From: Bacillus sp. 03113
GTDB taxonomy: Bacteria; Bacillota; Bacilli; Bacillales; Cytobacillaceae
Length of the DNA: 64,000 nucleotides
Direction: 5' to 3'
Assembly: GCF_006546985.1 (NCBI RefSeq)
Contig: NZ_VATK01000012.1
Span: 110,861 to 174,860, forward strand
Part shown: positions 7,991-17,385 of the stretch, one piece after another
Layout of the letters: each line of letters starts with the position of its first letter
How positions within the stretch are numbered: position 1 is the first letter of the stretch
Position numbers and translations under genes: made by a program
Notes under the pieces: model-generated
The model's input: the letters and a program-made list of their open reading frames with translations, nothing else
Database searches by the model: none
Told to the model about the DNA's origin: nothing

Positions 7991-8710
7991 ATGAATGATT
8001 ATAAAGTAAAAATACATCATGAAGTTTTAGATTGGAAACGAAAGCTACTAAGGAAATCAAGCTATTTCAATCGAATATCAAGAAGTGTACAAACTAAAGT
8101 GAATCAATATATCCCTGAGAAAGCTCATATGGTGATGACTAGTGCCATAAAAAATATGGTTGAAGCTATTTTAAAGGGATCAAATTATATAACCAAGAAG
8201 AATCAGGCAAATGAATTTCAAACTTTAGCTGAAAAGGATGCAAAGGTCGTTGAAAAATTAGCTATTTATCGAAAAACGGCAATGCTGGAGGGAGCAGGGA
8301 CAGGAGCAGGAGGTTTTTTATTAGGATTAGCTGATTTTCCACTTTTGCTCTCGATTAAGATTAAATTTCTATTTGAGATGGCTTCTGTATATGGTTTTGA
8401 TACGAACAAATATGAAGAGCGAATTTTTATTTTACAAATCTTTCATTTAGCCTTTTCAAGTGAGAAGAAAAGAAATGAAATAATTGATACTATTGAGAAC
8501 TGGGAGAGCGAAAAGAAAAAGCTTGTACAAATGGATTGGAGAGAATTTCAACAAGAATATCGAGATTATATTGATTTGATCAAAATGTTTCAGCTTGTTC
8601 CGGGGGTAGGGGCAATGGTTGGTGCTTATGCCAATTATCGCTTCTTGGACCATTTAGGCGAAACAGCCATGAATTGCTACCGTTTAAGATTATTAACAGC
8701 AGCCCCATAG
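7991..8710 (+). CDS. ecsC: EcsC family protein
   Basis: A 239-residue protein of the EcsC family. The centre has the glycine-rich stretch GAGTGAGGFLLGLADFPLLL (about residues 96-115) and the C-terminus has LVPGVGAMVGAYANY, both conserved in the family. It is the third gene of the ecs cluster but, unlike ecsA and ecsB, is dispensable for secretion in B. subtilis; its function is unknown. It starts at an ATG after AAAGGTGG. The 3' side is bounded by the structured element at 8785-8926. Confidence 0.9.
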   Translation: MNDYKVKIHHEVLDWKRKLLRKSSYFNRISRSVQTKVNQYIPEKAHMVMTSAIKNMVEAILKGSNYITKKNQANEFQTLAEKDAKVVEKLAIYRKTAMLEGAGTGAGGFLLGLADFPLLLSIKIKFLFEMASVYGFDTNKYEERIFILQIFHLAFSSEKKRNEIIDTIENWESEKKKLVQMDWREFQQEYRDYIDLIKMFQLVPGVGAMVGAYANYRFLDHLGETAMNCYRLRLLTAAP

Positions 8711-8784
8711 AATTGACGGATGCTGTTAATTATGGCCTTTCTTCTAATTTATAGGTTTAGTTAAAGAGTATTGTTGATAAAAGC

Positions 8785-8926
8785 GATTTTTGAATCATTC
8801 GTGTGAAACATCGTTTCACACGCCTTGAAGCATAGCTTCAAGGTAGCAGGATCTTTATGAACCGCTAGGAGCAAGCGAGCTTACTACTAGCGGTTCATAA
8901 AGATCCTGCTAAATGATTCAAAAATC
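8785..8926. repeat. 142-nt perfect four-way-junction inverted-repeat element
   Basis: Four perfect helices meet with no unpaired base at the junction: an outer stem of 15 bp (8785-8799 with 8912-8926), hairpin 1 of 10 bp (8800-8809 with 8813-8822, loop ATC), hairpin 2 of 9 bp (8823-8831 with 8835-8843, loop ATA), and hairpin 3 of 25 bp (8844-8868 with 8887-8911, 18-nt loop). 118 of 142 bases are paired. It fills the gap between the convergent ecsC and amidohydrolase genes. It may act as a bidirectional terminator, or be a palindromic mobile element or cruciform. Confidence 0.9.
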
Positions 8927-8933
8927 AACAGTG

Positions 8934-10133
8934 TTATTTTGCAGCTGTTTCTTGATATTCTTTTACACTTGAGTGATATTGCACCGCAACTGAACAAAGA
9001 GTTTTTGCTGCTATTAGCATGGATTTTTCATCAATATCAAATTTAGGATGATGATGAGGATAAGCCTTTGAAGGGTCTTCAGGCCTTGCTCCAGTGAAGA
9101 AAAAACTTCCTTTTATATGCTGCAAGTAGTAAGCGAAATCCTCCGCAGCCATTTCAGGCTCTGATTCTTGAACCATAGCAAATCCATCCTTTTTCGCACA
9201 TTCAGCTAAGAATTCCGTTTCTTTTTCATGATTTACTACTGCTGGATAGCCTTTTGTGTATTGGAAGTCGTAAGTACTATCAGATGTATAACAGGTCCCT
9301 TTTGTTACTCTTTCTAATTCTTCGGAAATAAGATTTTGAATGTCTTCATTGAAAGTTCTTACCGTTCCGCCAATTCGAGCACGATCCGCAATCACATTAA
9401 AGGCATTATCCGAAATAAAGGATCCCACAGATACAACGCCAGATTCAAGAGGATTCACTTTACGGCTCACAATTTGTTGTAAGTTGACGACTAGCTGGGA
9501 GGCTGTGACAATGGCATCCTTTGTTTTATGTGGCTGCGAGCCATGCCCGCCATGTCCTTGAATCGTAATTTGAAAGCGATCACCAGCTGCCATAATCGGT
9601 CCCACTCGATGAGCAACTGTTCCAGTTGGCAAGCTTGTCCAAAGATGAGTCCCATAAATAACGTCAACTCCTTCTAAGCAGCCATCTTGAATCATCTGTA
9701 AGGCTCCACCCCCGCCTTCTTCTGCATGCTGATGGATCATAACATAGGTACCTTCCAACTGTTCTCTGTTTTCATATAGCGTTTTAGCAAGTACAAGCAA
9801 TGTGGCTGTATGTCCATCATGTCCGCATGCATGCATAACGCCTGGGACTTTTGATTTATAGGGTACGTCCTTTTCATCCTGTATCGGTAACGCATCAAAA
9901 TCTGCGCGAAGAGCAACTGTTTTTCCTGGCTTTCCGCCATAGATTTTAGCGACCACTCCATTTCCGCCAACTTGGCTTCTAACCTCTACGCCTAATTGTG
10001 TATAGAAATCTTTTATGTACTTGGCTGTTTGATATTCTTGGTTTGACAATTCTGGATGCTGATGTAAATACCTTCGAATAGAGACCATTTCTTCATAATA
10101 GCGATTAAGTGTATTGAATAATTGATCAAGCAT
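8934..10133 (-). CDS. yhaA: M20-family amidohydrolase, YhaA-like
   Basis: A 399-residue zinc amidohydrolase of the M20D group (N-acyl-amino-acid amidohydrolase, hippurate hydrolase type). It shows YLHQHPELSNQEYQTA near residues 22-38, the metal-binding HACGHDGHTA near residue 100, the glutamate pair in HQHAEEGGGGA near 138, and AAEDFAYYL near 350. Likely substrates are N-acylated amino acids, but which ones cannot be told. AAAGGTGGG precedes the ATG. It follows the ecs genes, as yhaA does in B. subtilis. Confidence 0.88.
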   Translation of the reverse strand: MLDQLFNTLNRYYEEMVSIRRYLHQHPELSNQEYQTAKYIKDFYTQLGVEVRSQVGGNGVVAKIYGGKPGKTVALRADFDALPIQDEKDVPYKSKVPGVMHACGHDGHTATLLVLAKTLYENREQLEGTYVMIHQHAEEGGGGALQMIQDGCLEGVDVIYGTHLWTSLPTGTVAHRVGPIMAAGDRFQITIQGHGGHGSQPHKTKDAIVTASQLVVNLQQIVSRKVNPLESGVVSVGSFISDNAFNVIADRARIGGTVRTFNEDIQNLISEELERVTKGTCYTSDSTYDFQYTKGYPAVVNHEKETEFLAECAKKDGFAMVQESEPEMAAEDFAYYLQHIKGSFFFTGARPEDPSKAYPHHHPKFDIDEKSMLIAAKTLCSVAVQYHSSVKEYQETAAK

Positions 10134-10398
10134 GTTAACCCACCTTTAAAAAAATTTGAAAATAAAACTAATTAAAGTTATAGTAATGTCTAGCTAAAGT
10201 CCTAATGTTAAGATATAGCTAGAAAAAGAAACCCATTTTTGACGAAAAATGAAGTTCGTTTGGGAAAATAAAGGTTGATTTTTCTGAATTGTTTACTTTA
10301 TTTAAACATTATACCATTTATTTGATGGATGATAGGGGAAATTTTCTAAAGACAAGAAAAATAGAATAATATTTTTAATGCTAGTTGGAGGAAAGAGA

Positions 10399-11037
10399 AT
10401 GAGGATTCGCAATTCAAAAATAGCTTATGTATTCGTAACAGCTGCTTTTATTTGTTCCATATATTTAATTATTGCTTTGAAAAATGGTAACTCAATTCCT
10501 TTTGACCGAGAAATTTCTTCTTTTTTTATGAATGTAATTCATGACTCAACTTACCCAGTTTTTCATTTTATTACAGGTTTTGGAGATAAAATGGGGATAG
10601 GGATTATGGCATTATTTGTTATCGCATGGTTATGGGTGAAAAAAAGAGATTATACGGGAATATCGATTTTTGTTCTTGCAGTTGCTATCGGAAATGAATT
10701 TAACGAATGGATAAAGGAAGCAGTCGGTCGACCACGGCCACATTTTGAGCATCTTGTTGATGTTAAAACATTAAGTTTTCCTAGTGGACATGCTATGGTG
10801 GGCTTAATATTGTACATGCTTACAGCCTATTTCCTTATCAATGAACTATCAACAAAGAAAGGGAAATGGATAGTAGGTATAGTTGCTATTGTTGTTATTT
10901 TTTTAATAGGAATTAGTCGGATTGCCCTTCAAGTTCACTACCCTTCAGATGTATTTGGAGGATATGCGTTAGGCTTTATTTGGACATTCCTATGGATTTC
11001 AATCTATGAAAAGTTGAAAAGACGAAAAAATAAGTAA
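10399..11037 (+). CDS. PAP2-superfamily membrane phosphatase
   Basis: A 212-residue integral membrane phosphatase with all three PAP2 motifs: KEAVGRPRP (Lys106 to Pro114), PSGH (128-131) and SR-x5-H-x3-D (Arg174, His180, Asp184). About five to six transmembrane helices surround them. Members dephosphorylate lipid pyrophosphates such as undecaprenyl pyrophosphate, phosphatidylglycerol phosphate or phosphatidate on the outer face of the membrane. The ATG at 10399 follows GGAGG; an upstream in-frame ATG at 10378 lacks a ribosome site. It is not part of the usual B. subtilis order here. Confidence 0.88.
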   Translation: MRIRNSKIAYVFVTAAFICSIYLIIALKNGNSIPFDREISSFFMNVIHDSTYPVFHFITGFGDKMGIGIMALFVIAWLWVKKRDYTGISIFVLAVAIGNEFNEWIKEAVGRPRPHFEHLVDVKTLSFPSGHAMVGLILYMLTAYFLINELSTKKGKWIVGIVAIVVIFLIGISRIALQVHYPSDVFGGYALGFIWTFLWISIYEKLKRRKNK

Positions 11038-11053
11038 AAATATGGACTTAAGT

Positions 11054-11098
11054 AAAGTACGTGGCACCTAAGAGCTTTGTAAAGGTGCCACGTACTTT
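11054..11098. terminator. 16-bp stem between convergent genes
   Basis: AAAGTACGTGGCACCT (11054-11069) pairs perfectly with AGGTGCCACGTACTTT (11083-11098) around a 13-nt loop. It lies between the convergent PAP2 gene and the yhfA-like gene and probably ends both transcripts, although the T-tracts are short. Confidence 0.7.
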
Positions 11099-11100
11099 GT

Positions 11101-12504
11101 TTATAAGAGAAAGATAGCAACAATGGTTGTGACAGCTAATCCGATGGTAACAGGGAGAAGATTTCGTCTAGCAAGCTCGAATGGATCTACATTACAAATG
11201 GCAGCTGCAGGTATTAAAGCCCAAGGGACCAGTGTGCCGCCGCCAACCCAAATAGCGGCAATTTGCCCTAATGCGGTTAAGGTAGAGATGCCAGATCCGA
11301 TCGCTGTTCCAAATAAATGAGCAATGGATCCTGCTAAAGAAATTCCTGAAAACCCTGATCCATCTAATCCTGTGATCACTCCGACAGCTGTCAGAGTAAT
11401 TGCACTAATTTCTTCTGTAATCGGAACAAAGTTTGCAAGGGCTACCCCTAGATCATTAACGATCCCTTGAGAATGCTTAGGGAGGAAATCTCCGATAATC
11501 GTAGTAAATCCTGAATCCCCCAAGTAAAAATAAGCAGCAATTGGAATAACAGGTCCAAATACTTTAAATCCAAATTGAAAACCTTCAATAAGATAGCTCG
11601 TTACCTTCTCAATGCCATTATTCTTATAGCTGATCAATGTAATGAATAGAAGAATCAAAATAGAAGTGCCGCCTACTAGCGCAGTCGCATCACTACCTTG
11701 CAGTTGAAGAGTATACATTGCAGCAACATCCACTGCAAATAAGACTGGGACAAGGATAGCAAAGAATTTTTTTTGAGATTTGGATAATAACAATGATTGT
11801 TCTTCAGAAATTTTCTCCAATTTATTATTTATCGCCTCATTTTTGTCAATTAATAAACGACCTTTTTTCATATCTCTTCTAAGAAAATAAAAAGCGGTGA
11901 TTGTTGTCACAGCCCCCATGACCACAACGAGCGGTATACTCGCATGAATGACCTCATTGACAGCTATGCCTGCAGCATCAGCTGTTAGCTTCGGTGCGGC
12001 TTGAATCACATAATCACCTGAAAGTGCGATTCCATGTCCGAATAAATTCATGGCCATTGCTACGCCAAGGGCGGGTAAGCCGACACGGAGGGCAACGGGA
12101 AGTAATACAGCTCCTAATAGAGCAACAGCAGGAGAAGGCCAAAAAAACCATGAAATGGTCATCATTAAGATTCCAATGATCCAATAGGCTAAAGTTGGGG
12201 TACGAATGAGTTTAGAAAAAGGAGAAATCATAACTTCATTGATTCCTGTGGTTGTCAGTACTTTACTCATCGCCACAATGATGGATATAACGAGGATGGT
12301 AGAAAGAAGCTCTGTAATCGCATAAATAAAGCTAGTAAATATACTGATCACAGAAGTGCTTATTGATCCGGTTGCTGTAATAGCAATTAAAAATATCCCA
12401 ACGATGCAAACGAGCGTCGTATCTCTTCTAAAAATCATAAATCCGATTATAAAAGCAATAAAAAGAACGTAAATCCAGTGGATAGCAGTTAATTCAATTC
12501 CCAT
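11101..12504 (-). CDS. yhfA: Multi-pass permease, YhfA-like
   Basis: A 467-residue integral membrane protein with about 12 hydrophobic segments, matching B. subtilis YhfA in length and neighbourhood. It has the look of ion-transporter-type permeases with paired discontinuous regions (glycine-rich GSISTSVIS near 45 and GSIAHLFGTAIGSGISTLTA near 395). The substrate is unknown. Its location near the amidohydrolase and haem genes is conserved with B. subtilis but gives no clear functional link. The ATG start follows GGAGGAAAG. Confidence 0.75.
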   Translation of the reverse strand: MGIELTAIHWIYVLFIAFIIGFMIFRRDTTLVCIVGIFLIAITATGSISTSVISIFTSFIYAITELLSTILVISIIVAMSKVLTTTGINEVMISPFSKLIRTPTLAYWIIGILMMTISWFFWPSPAVALLGAVLLPVALRVGLPALGVAMAMNLFGHGIALSGDYVIQAAPKLTADAAGIAVNEVIHASIPLVVVMGAVTTITAFYFLRRDMKKGRLLIDKNEAINNKLEKISEEQSLLLSKSQKKFFAILVPVLFAVDVAAMYTLQLQGSDATALVGGTSILILLFITLISYKNNGIEKVTSYLIEGFQFGFKVFGPVIPIAAYFYLGDSGFTTIIGDFLPKHSQGIVNDLGVALANFVPITEEISAITLTAVGVITGLDGSGFSGISLAGSIAHLFGTAIGSGISTLTALGQIAAIWVGGGTLVPWALIPAAAICNVDPFELARRNLLPVTIGLAVTTIVAIFLL

Positions 12505-12666
12505 AATAGCTTTCCTCCTTCATATGGTGCATATATCATGAATCAAGCAGTACAGGGCTAATGTCTAACTTGAAACGTAATACAGAATATGTGTGAAGGA
12601 AAAACTTTGTGAAAGGCACTATTGTGAGGTAGGGCAATCACTTGTCAAATTATTTCTTTCCTCATA

Positions 12667-13158
12667 TTAACTTTCCATCGATATGACATATTCATGGATA
12701 TAAGACTCCTGAAGAAAAGTGCTTGCCTTTGTTTGGTCGAAAAATATGTCAAATTTGCTTGCTTTTTTCCAATCAGAATAAGCATGTTGATTTTCCCAAA
12801 TGGATAAGAAAATATACGTATTTGATGAAAGGGGACGAAGCAATCTTAACGCAATTAAGCCACATTCTTTTTTTATAAGCTCTATTTTTTTCTTATTATC
12901 ATATTCAAAAATTGGACGTCCTTCCTCTGTAACGGGTATGTGATTCATCGCTGCAAAACCTGATTTAACTGTAAGCTCACCGATTGAAGAAATAGCTTCA
13001 TATTTTCTTGGGGCTTTTAAATCCGTTTTTTTGTCCGTTTCCTGAAGTAAAAGAGCGTGATCTTCGTTTTCCATGAGGAGCCATGCTGATTCCTTATGCT
13101 TTTTTATAATTTTCTCTAGATATTGATAAGTTCCACTTGTGATATAAAGGTTCATCAT
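12667..13158 (-). CDS. hmoB: HmoB haem-degrading monooxygenase
   Basis: A 163-residue protein matching B. subtilis YhgC/HmoB (166 aa). The C-terminal half (about residues 70-155) is an antibiotic-biosynthesis-monooxygenase (ABM) ferredoxin-like domain, with the ...IFLSIWENQHAYSDWKKAS signature of IsdG/HmoB proteins. These enzymes open the haem ring and release iron. Its place next to the haem biosynthesis operon fits a role in haem turnover. CGGAGGG precedes two adjacent ATG codons (13158 and 13155), either of which could be the start. Confidence 0.88.
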   Translation of the reverse strand: MMNLYITSGTYQYLEKIIKKHKESAWLLMENEDHALLLQETDKKTDLKAPRKYEAISSIGELTVKSGFAAMNHIPVTEEGRPIFEYDNKKKIELIKKECGLIALRLLRPLSSNTYIFLSIWENQHAYSDWKKASKFDIFFDQTKASTFLQESYIHEYVISMES

Positions 13159-13169
13159 TATCCCTCCGT

Positions 13170-13292
13170 TTATTTAGCAGTCTCATAAGATAAATTCCCT
13201 TCCTTGATATCATAAACCATTTTCTTGCAAATAGTTTTCCATAACCAGGGGATATTAATATAGAATAAAACGATAAAAAACGTCAATTTCAT
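13170..13292 (-). CDS. Candidate 40-aa small membrane protein upstream of hmoB
   Basis: I do not recognise it. The frame gives 40 residues: a hydrophobic N-terminus (about 3-18, with FFIVLFYINIPWLW) followed by a charged tail ending in YETAK. Its stop is 11 bp before the hmoB start, close enough for translational coupling. The ribosome site is weak (CGGGAA), so it could be chance. It could encode a small membrane partner of hmoB. Confidence 0.4.
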   Translation of the reverse strand: MKLTFFIVLFYINIPWLWKTICKKMVYDIKEGNLSYETAK

Positions 13293-13636
13293 GACAATTC
13301 CCGAGGTTATCTATACAAAGATAGTGAAAAAGCTTATATTAATTACAATCAAACAATTAATATCATATTACCTGTTTCTCATTTTTTTACAGATAAGTAA
13401 AGAAGTTTTCTGAAGTTCGACGGATATCTAGCTTCAGGGCTGATCAAGGCGCTTGCGCTTTTCTTATGTATAGCTCCAGCTCCTAGCCCTTGTGAAAAAT
13501 AACCCTTTGTCTCTAAAAGTAAAAAACACTTTTTGAGCCAAATGAACATTTTTCTTCAGGGCTGATCAAGGCGCTTGCGCTTTTCTTTGTTTATAATACA
13601 ATGATTAACAGACACGTCTTTGAAAGGTGGATGTTA
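13293..13636. other. Intergenic region before hemE with a tandem repeat copy
   Basis: 344 bases. The left part is AT-rich with no gene. The right part (13411-13587) is a compound copy of the dispersed repeat, and the hemE leader follows, with a TATAAT at 13592-13597 that may be its -10 box. B. subtilis carries pbpF in this interval; no trace of it is visible. Confidence 0.5.
13411..13587 (+). repeat. Dispersed intergenic repeat, copy B (two units in tandem)
   Basis: A short unit (13411-13470), GAAGTTCGACGGATATCTAG to GGCGCTTGCGCTTTTCTT, is followed directly by a long unit (13472-13587) starting TAGCTCCAGCTCCTAG and ending with the same CTGATCAAGGCGCTTGCGC block. Each unit ends in the hairpin AAGGCG-CTTG-CGCTTTT followed by T-rich sequence. 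It is in the same orientation as copies A and D. Confidence 0.85.
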
Positions 13637-14680
13637 ATGACGAAAGAGATAAATCAAACATTTATTCAAGCTGCAAGAGGGAAAGGGACAGCATATGTTC
13701 CTGTCTGGTATATGCGGCAAGCAGGTCGATCTCAACCAGAATATCGTGCAATTAAAGAAAAGTATTCTCTTTTTGAAATCACTCATCAGCCTGAACTTTG
13801 CGCATATGTGACAAAACTGCCTGTTGACCAATACAATGTTGATGCAGCTATTTTATATAAAGATATTATGACACCGCTTCCTGCAATAGGCGTGAATGTA
13901 GAAATAAAACCGGGCATTGGTCCTGTTATTTCAAATCCTATTCGTACATTTCTCGATGTTGAAAAGCTTGGTGAAATTAATCCTGAAAAGGATGTTCCCT
14001 TTGTCCTTGATACAATTAAACTATTAACGCAGGAACAGCTTTCTGTTCCCTTAATTGGTTTTTCAGGTGCGCCCTTTACACTTGCCAGCTATATGATTGA
14101 AGGAGGGCCATCGAAAAATTATCATTATACGAAGGCCTTTATGTACTCAGAGCCGAAAGCTTGGTTTGCTTTAATGGACAAGCTGGGTGATATGACCATT
14201 ACATATGTCAAAGCTCAAATAAAAGCTGGTGTGAAAGCTATTCAAATTTTTGATTCTTGGGTGGGTGCATTAAATGTTGATGATTATCGCTATTATATCA
14301 AGCCAGTCATGAATCGGATTTTTACGACATTGAAGGAAGAGAACGTTCCTTTCATTATGTTTGGAGTAGGTGCGAGTCATCTTGCTTTAGAATGGAATGA
14401 TCTTCCTATTGATGTCGTTGGTTTAGATTGGCGTCTTCCTATTCAAGAAGCAAGAAAATTAGGGATTAAAAAACCGGTACAAGGAAACCTAGATCCATCT
14501 ATTTTATTAGCATCATGGGACATCATTGAAGAAAAAACGCGTGCGATCTTGGATCAAGGGATGAAAAATCCAGGCTATATTTTTAATCTTGGACATGGGG
14601 TTTTCCCAGAAGTAAACCCAGCGACACTAAAAAAATTGACCGCCTTTATTCATGAATATTCTGCTTCAAAACTAAGTTAA
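13637..14680 (+). CDS. hemE: Uroporphyrinogen decarboxylase HemE
   Basis: A 347-residue enzyme that converts uroporphyrinogen III to coproporphyrinogen III in haem synthesis. The family N-terminal signature [16 protein letters not shown] is present (about residues 23-38), as are [17 protein letters not shown] near 140 and GNLDPSILL near 282. The ATG at 13637 lies 6 bp after AAAGGTGG; longer frames into the repeat are rejected. It is first in the hemE-hemH-hemY operon. Overall very close to the B. subtilis enzyme. Confidence 0.97.
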   Translation: MTKEINQTFIQAARGKGTAYVPVWYMRQAGRSQPEYRAIKEKYSLFEITHQPELCAYVTKLPVDQYNVDAAILYKDIMTPLPAIGVNVEIKPGIGPVISNPIRTFLDVEKLGEINPEKDVPFVLDTIKLLTQEQLSVPLIGFSGAPFTLASYMIEGGPSKNYHYTKAFMYSEPKAWFALMDKLGDMTITYVKAQIKAGVKAIQIFDSWVGALNVDDYRYYIKPVMNRIFTTLKEENVPFIMFGVGASHLALEWNDLPIDVVGLDWRLPIQEARKLGIKKPVQGNLDPSILLASWDIIEEKTRAILDQGMKNPGYIFNLGHGVFPEVNPATLKKLTAFIHEYSASKLS

Positions 14681-14768
14681 TGAACTTTTCTAAAAAAGTG
14701 TAAGTTTTGCCTTAGCTTCTTTAGGCACGTATGCTTTTATGATTTGAGTGTAAGGGGTGTTAATTTTA

Positions 14769-15719
14769 ATGAAGAAAAAGAAAATGGGTCTCCTAGTAAT
14801 GGCCTACGGAACCCCATATAAAGAAGAGGATTTAGAGAGATATTACACGCATATACGTAGAGGAAGAAAGCCTTCAGAAGAAATGGTTGAGGAACTTAGA
14901 GGAAGATACCAAGCAATTGGAGGAATTTCTCCACTTGCAAAAATAACATTAGAGCAAGCGAAAAAGCTCGAGGAATATTTAAATTCCACTCAAGATGAGA
15001 TATGCTTTCAAATGTATCTTGGCCTTAAGCATATAGAACCTTTTGTTGAAGATGCAGTTGCGAAAATGCATGAGGATGGGATTACAGAAGCAGTAAGTAT
15101 TGTACTTGCTCCTCATTTTTCTACATTTAGTATTAAATCCTATAATGAACGTGCGAAGGAAGCAGCAAAAAAACTAGGTGGACCTGCTATTTCATCCGTT
15201 GAAAGCTGGTATAAAGAGCCAAATTTTATTCAATATTGGGTTGAACAAATTCAAAAAACGTATAAACAATTGCCGATTGACGAAAAGGATCATTCAATTT
15301 TTATTTTTTCAGCACATAGCTTACCAGAAAAAATATTACTTGCAGGCGATCCATATCCTGATCAACTAAAAGAAACGGCTGATTTGATTTCCAAACAAGC
15401 TGGTATTACTCAATATACAGTTGGCTGGCAAAGTGCAGGAAATACACCTGAGCCATGGCTAGGTCCAGATGTACAAGATTTGACTCGTCAATTGTTTAAT
15501 GAAAAAAAATACAGAGCATTCATTTATTTACCTGTGGGGTTTGTTTCAAATCATCTTGAGGTCCTCTATGATAATGATTATGAATGTAAGCTTATTACTG
15601 ATGAATTGGGCGCAAGTTATTACAGACCTGATATGCCAAATACGCATCCTTTATTTATTGAAGCTCTAGCGACAGTTGTGTTAGAAAAATCCGCATTAAC
15701 AATCGGAAACCACATGTAA
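14769..15719 (+). CDS. hemH: Coproporphyrin ferrochelatase HemH (CpfC)
   Basis: A 316-residue soluble ferrochelatase. In Gram-positive bacteria this enzyme inserts iron into coproporphyrin III. It has [10 protein letters not shown] at the start, the catalytic His in [11 protein letters not shown] (near residue 185) and the Glu in [16 protein letters not shown] (near 267). The ATG at 14769 follows AAGGGGTG; an in-frame GTG at 14757 lies inside that site. It sits 88 bp after hemE and 15 bp before hemY. Confidence 0.96.
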   Translation: MKKKKMGLLVMAYGTPYKEEDLERYYTHIRRGRKPSEEMVEELRGRYQAIGGISPLAKITLEQAKKLEEYLNSTQDEICFQMYLGLKHIEPFVEDAVAKMHEDGITEAVSIVLAPHFSTFSIKSYNERAKEAAKKLGGPAISSVESWYKEPNFIQYWVEQIQKTYKQLPIDEKDHSIFIFSAHSLPEKILLAGDPYPDQLKETADLISKQAGITQYTVGWQSAGNTPEPWLGPDVQDLTRQLFNEKKYRAFIYLPVGFVSNHLEVLYDNDYECKLITDELGASYYRPDMPNTHPLFIEALATVVLEKSALTIGNHM

Positions 15720-15734
15720 AGAAGGCGATAAAGA

Positions 15735-17180
15735 ATGGGAGCAAAAAAGAGTAAAGTCGTCATAATAGGTGGAGGGATTACAGGATTATCGACAGCCTAT
15801 TATCTACAAAAGCATGCTCGTGAAAATCAATGGCCAATTGAAGTCACTCTTGTTGAGGCATCACATCGGCTTGGCGGTAAAATCCAAACGATTGTGAAAG
15901 ATGGATATGTCATAGAAAAAGGTCCAGATTCTTTTTTAGCCAGAAAGCAAAGTGCGAGCCGTCTTGCTAAAGAGGTTGGAATGTCAGATCACCTTGTTCA
16001 TAATGCATCAGGGCAATCGTTCGTGCTTGTCAATGAACGTCTTTTTCCGATGCCTGGAGGCTCTATTATGGGCATTCCAACACAAATTGCTCCTTTTGTG
16101 ACAACAGGTTTGTTTTCTGCAGTTGGAAAATTAAGAGCTGCTGCTGATTTTATTTTACCTCGTTCAAATGCCGTACAAGATCAATCATTAGGGCAGTTTT
16201 TTCGCAGGCGATTAGGAAATGAAGTCGTTGAAAACTTGATTGAACCACTATTGTCTGGAATTTATGCTGGTGATATTGATCAATTAAGTTTAATGTCTAC
16301 GTTTCCGCAATTTTATCAGGTTGAGCAAAAATATCGCAGTTTAATCTTGGGAATGAAGCAGGCTTCAAACGCTGCACCTAATAAAGAAAAGAAAACAGAA
16401 AAGAAGAGTAATGGCCTTTTTTTAACTTTTAATACAGGTCTTTCATCCTTTGTAGATGCAATTGAAAGTAGTTTAGAAGCATCTTCTGTATTAAAGGGCT
16501 TTCGGGTTGAAGATATTAAAAAACAGGAAACTGGCTATCAAGTCGATTTAAATGGGGGAGAGTCTTTATTTGCTGATAGTATTGTGATGGCGGTTCCCCA
16601 TCAAGTCACTCAATCCCTTTTTTCAAAATATGAACTTTTTGATTGCTTAAAGGACATGCCTTCTACATCCGTCGCAACTGTGGCACTAGCGTTTGATCAA
16701 AAAGCAATTAAGAAGGATATCAATGGGACAGGCTTTGTTGTTTCCAGAAATAGTGATTATACGATTACAGCCTGTACTTGGACGCATAAAAAGTGGCCAC
16801 ATACGACTCCAGACGGAAAAGTATTATTGCGTTGCTATATTGGAAGGTCTGGGGATCAAACCGTTGTTGACCTTTCAGATGATCAGATTGTTAAAATAGT
16901 ACTAGAGGATTTAAACCGAACAATGGATATATCAATGGATCCGGAGTTTGTTATTATATCAAGATGGAATGATTCAATGCCGCAATATACGGTTGGACAT
17001 AAGCAAAGGATTGAAATGATTAAAGCTAGAGTGAAAGAGGAATTGCCAGGCATTATTTTAGCAGGAAGCTCTTATGAAGGGCTCGGTTTACCTGATTGTA
17101 TTGATCAGGGAGAATCGGCGGTTAAAGAAGCTTTTACTTATTTAAATTATCAAAGCAATGCAGTGAATCAAGCTGTCTAA
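15735..17180 (+). CDS. hemY: Coproporphyrinogen III oxidase HemY (CgoX)
   Basis: A 481-residue FAD enzyme. The dinucleotide-binding motif GGGITGLSTAYYL is at about residues 11-23, followed by VEASHRLGGKI, and the C-terminal FAD segment ILAGSSYEGLGLPDCI is near 440. In Bacillus it oxidises coproporphyrinogen III to coproporphyrin III, the substrate for HemH. It is the third gene of the operon, followed by a good terminator. Length is as usual (about 470). Confidence 0.96.
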   Translation: MGAKKSKVVIIGGGITGLSTAYYLQKHARENQWPIEVTLVEASHRLGGKIQTIVKDGYVIEKGPDSFLARKQSASRLAKEVGMSDHLVHNASGQSFVLVNERLFPMPGGSIMGIPTQIAPFVTTGLFSAVGKLRAAADFILPRSNAVQDQSLGQFFRRRLGNEVVENLIEPLLSGIYAGDIDQLSLMSTFPQFYQVEQKYRSLILGMKQASNAAPNKEKKTEKKSNGLFLTFNTGLSSFVDAIESSLEASSVLKGFRVEDIKKQETGYQVDLNGGESLFADSIVMAVPHQVTQSLFSKYELFDCLKDMPSTSVATVALAFDQKAIKKDINGTGFVVSRNSDYTITACTWTHKKWPHTTPDGKVLLRCYIGRSGDQTVVDLSDDQIVKIVLEDLNRTMDISMDPEFVIISRWNDSMPQYTVGHKQRIEMIKARVKEELPGIILAGSSYEGLGLPDCIDQGESAVKEAFTYLNYQSNAVNQAV

Positions 17181-17221
17181 GGATATTATGGATAATTTAA
17201 TATCAATTGTAAAAAAGATTG

Positions 17222-17256
17222 AAAGTCCTGTATTTATAAAAATGCAGGACTTTTAT
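17222..17256 (+). terminator. Terminator of the hemEHY operon
   Basis: AGTCCTG (17224-17230) pairs with CAGGACT (17245-17251), with A-rich sequence before it and TTTTATTTT after it. It lies 44 bp past the hemY stop. Confidence 0.85.
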
Positions 17257-17385
17257 TTTATCCATTTAAACACAGTTAGGCTATTTAGTCATTGTAAAAA
17301 GCACCTTTAAAGGGGTCTATCATTATTTAATTTAGATTCCATTCATATGAATCGATTTTTATTATATCTCGAAAACTTTATATAA

